Assembly: GCF_019956555.1 (NCBI RefSeq)
Contig: NZ_JAHBDQ010000033.1
Location: 1-64,000 of the forward strand
Length of the DNA stretch: 64,000 nucleotides
Direction of reading: 5' to 3'
Source of the DNA: Pseudomonas sp. A-RE-19
GTDB lineage: Bacteria; Pseudomonadota; Gammaproteobacteria; Pseudomonadales; Pseudomonadaceae
Shown piece after piece: positions 35,018 through 42,682 of the stretch. The notes beneath the pieces were generated by a model, which was not told the DNA's origin, made no database searches, and saw only the letters and a program-made list of their open reading frames with translations. Position numbers and translations under genes: made by a program. Position 1 is the stretch's first letter. Each line of letters starts with the position of its first letter.

Positions 35018-36193
35018 ATGCCATCTGTTATTTCCACCGACGTTCTGATTGTCGGCGCTGGTGTCGCCGGCCTCTGGCTGAATGCGCGCCTGCGCCGCCA
35101 GGGTTTTTCAACCGTGCTGGTGGAAAGCGCCAGCCTCGGTGGCGGGCAGAGCCTGAAGTCTCAGGGCATCATCCACGGCGGCGCCAAGTACGCGTTGCAC
35201 GGTGCCCTGACCGGCGCCTCGGAAGCCATCGCCGACATGCCGCGTCGCTGGCGTGAAGCGCTGGCCGGCGACGGCGAACTGGACCTGTCCGGCGTGCGCG
35301 TGTTGTCCGACGCCCATTACCTCTGGTCCCCCGGCACCCTCGCCGGCAACCTCACCAGTTTTTTCGCCAGCAAAGCCGTGCGCGGGCGGGTCGATCAGGT
35401 TAAAGGCGATCAATTGCCGCCAGCGCTGCAAGACAAGCGCTTCAAGGGCAAGGTCTATCGCCTGACGGAACTGGTGGTCGACGTGCCGAGCCTGATCCAG
35501 CGCCTGGCCGATCTGGCTGGCGACGGTCTGCTGGCCTCTCAGCACATCGAACCACTGCTGGAAAACGGCGAACTGGTCGGCCTGAAAGTCGATGAACGCG
35601 AGATCCGCGCCCAGCGCATCGTTCTCAGCGCCGGTGCCGGCACCGCTGACCTGCTCACGGCGCTGGGCCTGAGCCAACCGGCCATGCAGCGTCGTCCCCT
35701 GCACATGATCATCGTCAAAGGCCCGGGCCTCAAACCGCTGTACGCTCATTGCCTGGGCGGCGGGCCGAAGCCGCGCGTCACCGTGACCACTCACCCGGCC
35801 GCCGATGGCCAGTGGGTCTGGTACGTGGGAGGCGACATCGCCGAAGCCGAAGGCGTGACCCGCGAGCCTGCGGCGCAGATCGCCAGCGCGCAAAAAGAAC
35901 TCGGCAACCTGCTGCCATGGATCGACTTGAGCACTGCACAATGGGCGACCTTGCGGGTCGAACGCGCGGAGCCGCTGCAATCGGGCCTGACTCGCCCGGA
36001 CAATGCCTTCCTCGCCGAGCAGGATCGTCTGCTGGTGGGTTGGCCGACCAAACTGGCCCTGGCGCCGGACTTCGCCGACCGCGTCATCGCCTCGCTGCAG
36101 CGCGACGGTATCCAGCCGAGCCACCCGGCGCCGCTGCCGGAACTGCCGAAACCACCGATAGGCGTCCCTGCCTGGGAGCAACTGCTGCCATGA
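35018..36193 (+). CDS. FAD-dependent oxidoreductase (DAO family)
   Basis: The 391-residue protein begins with an FAD Rossmann motif (DVLIVGAGVAGLWLNARLRR) and GGGQSLKSQGIIHGG, which resembles the DadA/GlpD-type 'G.aS..s.g.ih.g' segment. The C-terminal part continues the DAO fold. The substrate is unknown. It overlaps the aldo/keto reductase by ATGA, so the two are coupled; the pair is PA4991-PA4992 in PAO1 as I recall. GAGG stands before ATG 35018. Confidence 0.88.
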   Translation: MPSVISTDVLIVGAGVAGLWLNARLRRQGFSTVLVESASLGGGQSLKSQGIIHGGAKYALHGALTGASEAIADMPRRWREALAGDGELDLSGVRVLSDAHYLWSPGTLAGNLTSFFASKAVRGRVDQVKGDQLPPALQDKRFKGKVYRLTELVVDVPSLIQRLADLAGDGLLASQHIEPLLENGELVGLKVDEREIRAQRIVLSAGAGTADLLTALGLSQPAMQRRPLHMIIVKGPGLKPLYAHCLGGGPKPRVTVTTHPAADGQWVWYVGGDIAEAEGVTREPAAQIASAQKELGNLLPWIDLSTAQWATLRVERAEPLQSGLTRPDNAFLAEQDRLLVGWPTKLALAPDFADRVIASLQRDGIQPSHPAPLPELPKPPIGVPAWEQLLP

Positions 36194-37002
36194 GCCAACC
36201 GACCCTGCACGACCTGCATCGCCCTTTGGGCAGCACCGGCCTGCTGGTTTCGCCCCTGGGTCTGGGCACGGTGAAACTCGGCCGCGATCAAGGGGTGAAA
36301 TACCCCAACGGCTTCCAGATCCCCGGCGATGACGAAGCGCGCATGTTGCTCAAACTCGCGCGCGACCTGGGCATCAACCTGATCGACACCGCACCGGCCT
36401 ATGGCCGCAGCGAAGAGCGTCTCGGCCCGTTGCTGCGAGGTCAACGTCAGGACTGGGTGATCGTCAGCAAGGTCGGCGAAGAGTTTGCCGACGGCCAGTC
36501 GCGTCACGACTTCAGCGCCGCCCATACTCGCTTTTCGGTGGAACGCAGTCTGCAACGTCTGGAAACGGATGTTATCGATCTGGTCTTGGTGCACTCCGAC
36601 GGCAACGACCTGGCGATCCTGAATGAAAGCGAGGTCTATGCGACTCTTGCCGAGCTCAAGCGCGAAGGCAAGATTCGCGGTTTCGGTTTTTCCGGAAAAA
36701 CCGTCGAAGGCGGCTTGAAGGCTCTGGAACAAGGTGATTGCGCGATGGTCACCTACAATCTGAACGAACAGAACGAGAAGGCAGTCATTGACTATGCTGC
36801 TGCCCACGGCAAAGCGATCCTGGTCAAAAAGGCCCTGGCCAGCGGCCACGTCTGCCTGAGCCCGGGCGTGGACCCGGTGCGTGCCAGCTTCGAGTTGTTG
36901 TTTGAACACCCGGGTGTGGCCAGTGCTATTGTCGGGACCATCAATCCGCTGCACCTCGTCCATAACGTCGCGACCGTTGCCAAAATCCTTCGTAGCCATT
37001 GA
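36190..37002 (+). CDS. Aldo/keto reductase
   Basis: The 270-residue protein fits the AKR barrel: LGLGTVKLG near the start, NLIDTAPAYGRSEERLG with the catalytic Asp and Tyr, VIVSKVG with the Lys, and DLVLVHSDG where His is expected. The end, FEHPGVASAIVGTINPLHL, is the NADPH-binding 'vi.G' region. Start ATG 36190 overlaps the FAD gene stop. The AKR and FAD enzymes probably serve one small pathway, which I cannot name. Confidence 0.9.
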   Translation: MSQPTLHDLHRPLGSTGLLVSPLGLGTVKLGRDQGVKYPNGFQIPGDDEARMLLKLARDLGINLIDTAPAYGRSEERLGPLLRGQRQDWVIVSKVGEEFADGQSRHDFSAAHTRFSVERSLQRLETDVIDLVLVHSDGNDLAILNESEVYATLAELKREGKIRGFGFSGKTVEGGLKALEQGDCAMVTYNLNEQNEKAVIDYAAAHGKAILVKKALASGHVCLSPGVDPVRASFELLFEHPGVASAIVGTINPLHLVHNVATVAKILRSH

Positions 37003-37034
37003 TGCCGCCCACGCGGCCTTAAGCAGGAGCCGAC

Positions 37035-37991
37035 ATGCCGCGTACGCTGATAAGAAAGAACCCGAGCAACTTCAAGACCCTGCCATTATTCGTCGAAGCG
37101 ACGCCCGAAGGCCTGAGCTACCAGAGCGTCGGGATGCCGCTGAATTTCTCCCAGACCCTGCAACGCCGTCGCCCGGTGACGGTGCCCGATACCGAGCGGT
37201 TCGCCCTGGAACTGGCGAACCTCGGGGTCTCGGTACGCCTGACCCTGCATTGGCAGAACCGCGATTACTGGGTGTTGGTGCGTCAGCGTCGGCAGGACCG
37301 CGGCGATGTGGTGCTCAAACTGATCTCCGGTTACGTGCCGGCTCATGAGCTGACCTTGCCACTGCACACGGCGACCCAGGAGATTGCCGAAGAGTGCCTG
37401 CTGGAAACCCCGGAAGGCTGGCTCAGCGGGCGCTTCAATGACACCTGGCTGCCGGCGCCCTACTCGTCCGCCCTGCATTATCGCGAAGCCCTGCCGTTTC
37501 GCCTGACACCGTTGTCCGGTTCAGCGCGGCCGGTGCGTTGCGCCAACATGCCGCTGATCGAGCGTCCGCGGGCGTATGTGCATTTGCCGACGGCATCGCT
37601 GCAATTGATTTATGACTTGCGCCTGGACGTGCCCAAGGAAGCCAAATCCCTGAGCCTGTTTCATGTCGACGAACGACTGGAGGGCGATCAACTGGTGGCC
37701 CGGCTCGATCGTAAACGTCCCGATTTGTATCTGATGCCACTTGAAGATGGGGTGCCCCTTCCCGAGTTGTATACGCTCAAGCGCGATAAGCTTTTACCGG
37801 CCAGTACCCGTGGACTGTATCTGGCGGAGAGCTTTGCTATCCAGCAAGGCTGGGTCGTTCGGGAAGAACGTATTCGCTGGAAGGACTGGATCGCGCAACA
37901 AGGGCTGGGAGTACCGAAAGCTCAAAAACAAGGGTTGATCACACTCGGAGCCAAGGCACTGCAACTGGTGCGGCTGGTACGAAGACATTAG
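37035..37991 (+). CDS. Conserved Pseudomonas protein of unknown function
   Basis: The 318-residue protein is soluble, rich in Arg and Leu, with no signal peptide. Databases often call such genes 'metal ABC transporter ATPase', but no Walker A, signature or Walker B motif is present, so I reject that name. Notable segments: HELTLPLHTATQEIAEECLLET, which looks like a NUDIX-type 'a.rEl.EE..' helix in a larger domain, and SLFHVDERLEGDQLVARLDR. That partial NUDIX look may mean a degenerate hydrolase. It is downstream of the AKR gene by 32 bases. Confidence 0.8.
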   Translation: MPRTLIRKNPSNFKTLPLFVEATPEGLSYQSVGMPLNFSQTLQRRRPVTVPDTERFALELANLGVSVRLTLHWQNRDYWVLVRQRRQDRGDVVLKLISGYVPAHELTLPLHTATQEIAEECLLETPEGWLSGRFNDTWLPAPYSSALHYREALPFRLTPLSGSARPVRCANMPLIERPRAYVHLPTASLQLIYDLRLDVPKEAKSLSLFHVDERLEGDQLVARLDRKRPDLYLMPLEDGVPLPELYTLKRDKLLPASTRGLYLAESFAIQQGWVVREERIRWKDWIAQQGLGVPKAQKQGLITLGAKALQLVRLVRRH

Positions 37992-38035
37992 AAAAAGCGT
38001 GTGGCGGTTGTAGCGATGGGCGGACGGTCCACGGC

Positions 38036-38842
38036 CTAATCCGACCGCCGACTGTCCATGACGGTACGTAACCGCGCAAACAGATGAAAGTAGCGATTCT
38101 CTCGCTTGCCCATGCCTCGCTTGGGAGAGAACGACTCATCAGCGAATGCACCAGTGATACGAACGCGCGAAGCCGTGGTGTCCATGGTGCAGACTTTGGT
38201 TCCGGCCTGTTGCAGCACGTATTTGAGCAGCCGCTCGGAATGCAGCTTTCTTCCTGTCGCTTCACAGAAATCGAAGATGTGTTCAATCCTTTTTCCATAG
38301 GCTTTGTACGCATCACGCCCACAGATGGCAAAACGATCGTTCAGTCCTCCCCACCACTGCCAATCAGGGATATAGGCATTCAACCGCCTGGCATTGGGGT
38401 GCTTGAACACATAAGCGGGAAGCGGCGAGTGATAGAAATTATCCGGCCGCACGAATACGACGAAATCAGGATTGAAGGACTCCATCATGGCCGTGACCGT
38501 GTGCAGCGAGTTGAGCTGATAGATCAGATTCCTGAGGGACGCATGCTCATCAGCCCAGGTATCGCCGAGTGTTTTCACTCGCTCGAAGTCCCAACGCTCC
38601 AGAACGCCTTCCGTCGAGGCGAGCATTCCGGTCATGGACTGGAAGGCCTCATAGTTGTCGGCGCTCAGTTCCCCCGCTTCACCTGAACGCGAGTTCTGGA
38701 TTTCATCGATTTTATAGAGATGATAAAAGCACTTCACATTGCTGTTCGAAGGCAACTGCGCAAGCACGTTCTCTTGAATGGAGGGAAAGCAGATTTCCGA
38801 ATTTCTTGGAATGCCAAAAAAAGCCACCGCAATATTTAACAC
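38036..38842 (-). CDS. Glycosyltransferase-like protein (accessory surface glycan)
   Basis: The 268-residue soluble protein starts at GTG 38842 (LNIAVAFFGIPRNSE). VVFVRPDNFYHSPLP resembles the conserved 'R.D..' segment of a group of uncharacterised glycosyltransferase-like proteins, and NAYIPDWQWWGGLNDRFAICG follows it as in that group. No sugar or acceptor can be named. The third of three co-directed genes next to hldE; 71 bases follow the 38914 gene. The region is visibly more A/T-rich than its neighbours. The alternative is an unrelated hypothetical. Confidence 0.7.
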   Translation of the reverse strand: MLNIAVAFFGIPRNSEICFPSIQENVLAQLPSNSNVKCFYHLYKIDEIQNSRSGEAGELSADNYEAFQSMTGMLASTEGVLERWDFERVKTLGDTWADEHASLRNLIYQLNSLHTVTAMMESFNPDFVVFVRPDNFYHSPLPAYVFKHPNARRLNAYIPDWQWWGGLNDRFAICGRDAYKAYGKRIEHIFDFCEATGRKLHSERLLKYVLQQAGTKVCTMDTTASRVRITGAFADESFSPKRGMGKRENRYFHLFARLRTVMDSRRSD

Positions 38843-38913
38843 TCGACAGCACCCCTGGAAAAATTCGAGTCCACTTTTCGGCGCCCTGCTGGCGACCGAT
38901 CACAAACAATCAT

Positions 38914-39621
38914 TCATTTGCGACGAAGCAATACTTGCCACCAACTACGATGCTGCAGCGGCACGACGATGACGTCCGACTTTTGCAACCAGTCCCGTTC
39001 ATAGCCCCAGGCATGCCCGCTCCAGAGCTTTCCCGCTTCGTTGGAAAAACCTAATGTCATCAGTTGGTAGGTATAACCGGCGTGACTGCGCAGCCAATCG
39101 AACAGCACCAGCGCATTGAAGCCAGTGGACGGTCCGACATAACGTTTACCTTCCGGTCGATCGACCGGGTAGTTCCACAACGCCGGTAACGGAATACGCT
39201 CCCAATAAAGAGCCACTCGCGGCAAAGGACACATCGCTCCCGTGCTTCCCACCAGCATCGTGAAACAACGCTCGCCAGCGTGCTGGAAAAGTCGCTGCAC
39301 TTCAGGCCCATAGGGAAGGCCGAAAAAGTACGCGTCCGGCGCATTGAAACCATGCACGAATACATTGACGCTCTGTGGGCAAAGCAGCGCAGATTTCACA
39401 CAGGTATTGAAGCTGACGACCACGTCATCGGCGCCAATATTCAGCGCCTGGAAATCGGCTGCCGTGATCGCCGGGTTATTGGCCACAAGCACCACGCGGG
39501 CCGCATTGTGCAAACACGCCTTGAGCTCCATCGGCAGTCCATCGATGACCGATTGATGGCCGCCGGGCAGCGCATCCAGCGCCATCTCCTCACTGGCTTG
39601 CAGCTGTTGAGAATCCGTCAT
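38914..39621 (-). CDS. Glycosyltransferase-like protein with GT29-type features
   Basis: The 235-residue protein has an N-terminal VVLVANNPAI, DDVVVSFNTCVKS, then STGFNALVLFDWLRSHAG, and finally GFSNEAGKLWSGHAWGYERD. This sequence of 'vgN.p..vR.N, sTG, H..e' elements resembles bacterial GT29 sialyltransferase-like proteins and WaaZ-type proteins, but I recognise it only by pattern. The start follows the previous gene's stop without a gap (TAA then ATG), so they are coupled. Donor sugar unknown. Confidence 0.65.
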   Translation of the reverse strand: MTDSQQLQASEEMALDALPGGHQSVIDGLPMELKACLHNAARVVLVANNPAITAADFQALNIGADDVVVSFNTCVKSALLCPQSVNVFVHGFNAPDAYFFGLPYGPEVQRLFQHAGERCFTMLVGSTGAMCPLPRVALYWERIPLPALWNYPVDRPEGKRYVGPSTGFNALVLFDWLRSHAGYTYQLMTLGFSNEAGKLWSGHAWGYERDWLQKSDVIVVPLQHRSWWQVLLRRK

Positions 39622-40596
39622 TTACCCTGGAACCTCCATCCCGTGGCGCAACTTGACCCACAGGCGAGTGAATGCCGATGGCGGTCGCCAAGGACGCATT
39701 TCACGCTGAATTTCAGCAGCCAGGGCACGCCCCACGCGAGCGAAGGAATACTGGCTCTCAGCGAACGCCTGCCCGTTACTGGCGATACGAGACGCTAACG
39801 CAGGGTCACTCTCCAACAGCTTGAGTTTTTCCATGGCCTCATCTTCGGAGCGATAGAACACGGTGTTGTGCATATCCTGAAAACCCAACAGTCCGTCTTC
39901 TTCACCCTGACTCCAGGCCAACAGTACACAGCCACATGCCATGGCTTCAAAGTTCTTGATCATGAATTCGCCCATGCCGATATCGGCACTGACAAAAATC
40001 TTGATGCGATTGAGTGTTTCCAGATATTCGGCACCTGACTGGGTCCGGGTTACCAACATGCCGGTACGCCGAGCCAGCGATTCAAGGACTGCCTTGCGCT
40101 GCGCATATTCGGTACTTTTCAGGCTGCCCAGAAACCCGATCGGAATATCTCGGACACCGTCCATGTTATGCAGCATCTGTTCGTCATATCCCTTTGAAAC
40201 GAACACTGCATCAATATTTTCAGCTTGCATCCGACGCGCAACAACCGCTCCAGAAACCAGCACGCGAGCACTTGGAAGTCGGTTATACAGGCGCGAATAA
40301 ACCCGCCGGTACTTACTGTTGGGCATGTAGTTCTGATAGGCGTCATGCTCGAGAAAGATCAACCCGGGAATACATTTCAGCACACTCAGTTGTGGAGCGA
40401 GGCGCTTGACTCTAGAGAAAATCACGACGCGGTCAAAGTTCTGATAATTGACCGAAGCCAGAAACGGACCCAGATTCATCTGTTGCAGTTTGCTTAGGCG
40501 ATAGACCACGCAATCGGTGCAATTCTGCTGCACGATTTCATACAGGCGATCCAATATGACTCGCTGCTCGTCCATCACCAGGAGCATGACTTTCAT
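39622..40596 (-). CDS. Glycosyltransferase family 1-like protein
   Basis: The 324-residue protein shows a GT-B C-terminal half: GFLGSLKSTEYAQRKAVLES, later MIKNFEAMACGCVLLAWSQGE with the typical 'E.macG...la' donor motif, and a final helix with YSFARVGRALAAEI. The N-terminal half has GLIFLEHDAYQNYMP. It is the first gene in the three-gene module and divergent from none; hldE lies 121 bases upstream on the same strand. The acceptor is unknown. The 5' start has no clear ribosome site; ATG 40596 or 40587 are both possible. Confidence 0.8.
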   Translation of the reverse strand: MKVMLLVMDEQRVILDRLYEIVQQNCTDCVVYRLSKLQQMNLGPFLASVNYQNFDRVVIFSRVKRLAPQLSVLKCIPGLIFLEHDAYQNYMPNSKYRRVYSRLYNRLPSARVLVSGAVVARRMQAENIDAVFVSKGYDEQMLHNMDGVRDIPIGFLGSLKSTEYAQRKAVLESLARRTGMLVTRTQSGAEYLETLNRIKIFVSADIGMGEFMIKNFEAMACGCVLLAWSQGEEDGLLGFQDMHNTVFYRSEDEAMEKLKLLESDPALASRIASNGQAFAESQYSFARVGRALAAEIQREMRPWRPPSAFTRLWVKLRHGMEVPG

Positions 40597-40717
40597 AAAT
40601 TTATAACCACAAGATAAAAGCAGGTAAGCGCGGGTTCATACCGGCCAACATCAATGGGAACGGTTATACCTCACGGTAAAACCGTTCAAATACAGTACAA
40701 AACGAGAGACGTCCACC

Positions 40718-42139
40718 TCAACGGTTGCGGATCTTCTCGACAATCGCCGTGGTCGAGCTGTTTTCCACCAACCCCAGCACTTTCACTGTCCCGCCATAAG
40801 CGGTAACGATGTCCGCTCCGACTACCTGCTCAATGCCATAGTCCCCACCCTTGACCAGTACGTCCGGCTTGACCTCGCGCAACAGGTTTTCCGGTGTGCC
40901 CTCAGAGAAGCTGATCACCCAATCCACCGCGCCCAGACCGGCCAGTACGGCCATGCGACGGTCGACGCTGTTGATCGGCCGACCCGGCCCTTTCAAGCGG
41001 CTCACCGACGCATCGTCGTTGACTGCCACGATCAATCGATCGCCCTGGGCGCGCGCCTGCTCGAGGTAGGTCACGTGGCCGGCATGCAGGATATCGAAGC
41101 AGCCGTTGGTGAAGACAATTTTCTCTTTATGCGCACGCGCATCGTCGACTGCCAGCAGCAACTGCTCAAGGCCCAGCACGCCGCGCTCGGACCCTTCCTC
41201 ACGCTGGATGGCGCGACGCAGTTCCGGTGCGCTGATGGCCGCCGTACCGAGCTTGCCGACGACGATGCCTGCCGCCAGGTTGGCCAGGGCCACCGCGTGG
41301 GGCAGTTCTTCGCCTGCGGCAATCGCCGCCGCCAGAGTAGAAATCACTGTGTCACCGGCACCGGTCACGTCGAACACTTCACGGGCACGGGCCGGCAGGT
41401 GCAGCGCCGGATGATCCGGGCGCAGCAAGGTCATGCCGTGCTCGCCACGGGTCACCAGCAACGCGCCCAGATCCAGGTCGTGCATCAGCTGCGCGCCCTT
41501 GCTCACCAGTTCGTGCTCATCGGCGCAACCGCCGACGATGGTTTCAAACTCGCTGAGGTTCGGGGTGATCAGGCTCGCGCCACGGTAGATCGAGAAATCC
41601 TTGCCCTTGGGATCGGCCAGCACCGGAATGCCACGAGCACGGGCAGCCTGGATCAGCACCTGGTGGTTTTTCAGCGCGCCTTTTCCGTAGTCGGACAGCA
41701 CCAACACCTTGATGCCTTCGAGCAGTTCGTCGACCTGCTCGCCCAGCGCCAGGGCGTCGGTGGAGAAAGGTTCTTCGAAATCGATACGCAGCAATTGCTG
41801 GTGACGGCTCATCACCCGCAGCTTGACGATGGTCGGTTGATGCGCGATGCGCTGGAACAACGCCCGCACACCGGCGCCCTTGAGGCTATTGACCAGGCTG
41901 TCGGCAGCCTCGTCGTCGCCGGTCACGCCGACCAGCGAGGCCGGCGCACCGAGTGCGGCAATGTTCAAGGCAACGTTGGCGGCACCGCCCGGGCGGTCCT
42001 CGATTTGCTCGACCTTGACTACCGGTACCGGCGCCTCAGGGGAAATCCGTGAGGTACCACCATGCCAGTAACGGTCGAGCATGACATCGCCGACCACCAA
42101 GACAGGGGCTTGATCGAATCGCGGCATGGACAACTTCAT
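40718..42139 (-). CDS. hldE: Bifunctional heptose kinase/adenylyltransferase HldE
   Basis: HldE makes ADP-D-glycero-heptose for the inner core. The 473-residue protein has an N-terminal ribokinase domain (about 1-320; VVGDVMLDRYWHG, PGGAANVALNIAALG, FDVTGAGDTVISTLAAAIA) and a C-terminal adenylyltransferase domain (about 345-473; TNGCFDILHAGHVTYLEQAR, VKGGDYGIEQVVG). MKLSMPRFDQAPVLVVGDV is the conserved Pseudomonas start (ATG 42139). The product feeds WaaC and WaaF encoded 20 kb away. Confidence 0.97.
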   Translation of the reverse strand: MKLSMPRFDQAPVLVVGDVMLDRYWHGGTSRISPEAPVPVVKVEQIEDRPGGAANVALNIAALGAPASLVGVTGDDEAADSLVNSLKGAGVRALFQRIAHQPTIVKLRVMSRHQQLLRIDFEEPFSTDALALGEQVDELLEGIKVLVLSDYGKGALKNHQVLIQAARARGIPVLADPKGKDFSIYRGASLITPNLSEFETIVGGCADEHELVSKGAQLMHDLDLGALLVTRGEHGMTLLRPDHPALHLPARAREVFDVTGAGDTVISTLAAAIAAGEELPHAVALANLAAGIVVGKLGTAAISAPELRRAIQREEGSERGVLGLEQLLLAVDDARAHKEKIVFTNGCFDILHAGHVTYLEQARAQGDRLIVAVNDDASVSRLKGPGRPINSVDRRMAVLAGLGAVDWVISFSEGTPENLLREVKPDVLVKGGDYGIEQVVGADIVTAYGGTVKVLGLVENSSTTAIVEKIRNR

Positions 42140-42229
42140 GGAGCAACCCACATACAAAATGAACAGGGGCGGGATATTAGCACAGGGTTGGCGCCGGCTT
42201 GCGTCACGGCTGCAACCGGATGAAAAGGT

Positions 42230-42264
42230 GGGTATTTCTGCTCATTTATTGAGCAGAAATACCC
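42230..42264 (-). terminator. Perfect hairpin at the end of the cysC remnant
   Basis: A 15-bp perfect stem (GGGTATTTCTGCTCA / TGAGCAGAAATACCC) with 5-base loop overlaps the stop of the cysC fragment, and is followed on the minus strand by ACCTTTTC. It looks like the original intrinsic terminator of that gene. It lies about 90 bases ahead of hldE. Confidence 0.75.
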
Positions 42265-42538
42265 AGAGCCGCCGGCAAGCGTCCGCGAGTTGCAGATCCT
42301 GGGTGTCGATCTCGCACTCCGCTGCCAGCGGCGCCTCATGAGGGCTGTCGATGCCGGCGAAGTCCTTGATTCGCCCTTGCCGGGCGGCCTGACACAGACT
42401 TTTTGGGTCGCGTTGCGCGCATGCCGCAACGACAGGCGCCCCGGCAGAAAAGCCCGTCGGGACTTGGGCAAGAGCTTCCAGAGATAACGTTGCAACATGG
42501 CAGTACCCGCGCGAAAGGGATGGCCCTCTCGCTTGAAG
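42242..42538 (-). pseudogene. cysC: C-terminal fragment of adenylylsulfate kinase (cysC remnant)
   Basis: On the minus strand an open frame of 98 codons has no usable start codon and is preceded by TGA at 42539-42541. It translates into VVAACAQRDPKSL, then GRIKDFAGIDSPHEAP, ending RRLWVFLLNK. This is the C-terminal half of APS kinase, where the family has 'C..RDPKGLY..AR.G.ikdFtGIdspYEaP'. The N-terminal half, including the P-loop, is missing, so the fragment cannot be active. It is a decayed gene between msbA and hldE; the neighbouring bases to 42682 show no more of it. Confidence 0.85.
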
Positions 42539-42650
42539 TCAAAGTTCGTTCAGGAACCTTAACAAGCGCATTGCCGAGATTTATTCAGGCTTGGTCAGGA
42601 AAGGTAAAGGTCTGGATACAAACACCGGACGCATTGCACGTCGGTGAACG

Positions 42651-42675
42651 CGAGGGTGAGCCGGGCTCACCCTCG
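42651..42675. terminator. GC-rich hairpin after msbA
   Basis: Stem CGAGGGTGAGC / GCTCACCCTCG (11 bp, 3-base loop) lies seven bases past the msbA stop. No T-run follows on the minus strand; it may be a weak terminator or 3'-end stabiliser. Confidence 0.6.
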
Positions 42676-42682
42676 CACCGGG

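Noticed and set aside
38569..39054. Plus-strand frame across the 38843-38913 gap
   Set aside because: It overlaps two minus-strand genes antisense; residues are low-complexity and Ser/His-rich; no ribosome site.
42136..42498. 120-codon minus-strand frame starting ATG 42498
   Set aside because: It covers the same DNA as the cysC remnant but in the wrong frame, is Arg/Ser-rich, and matches nothing; the APS kinase frame explains the region.
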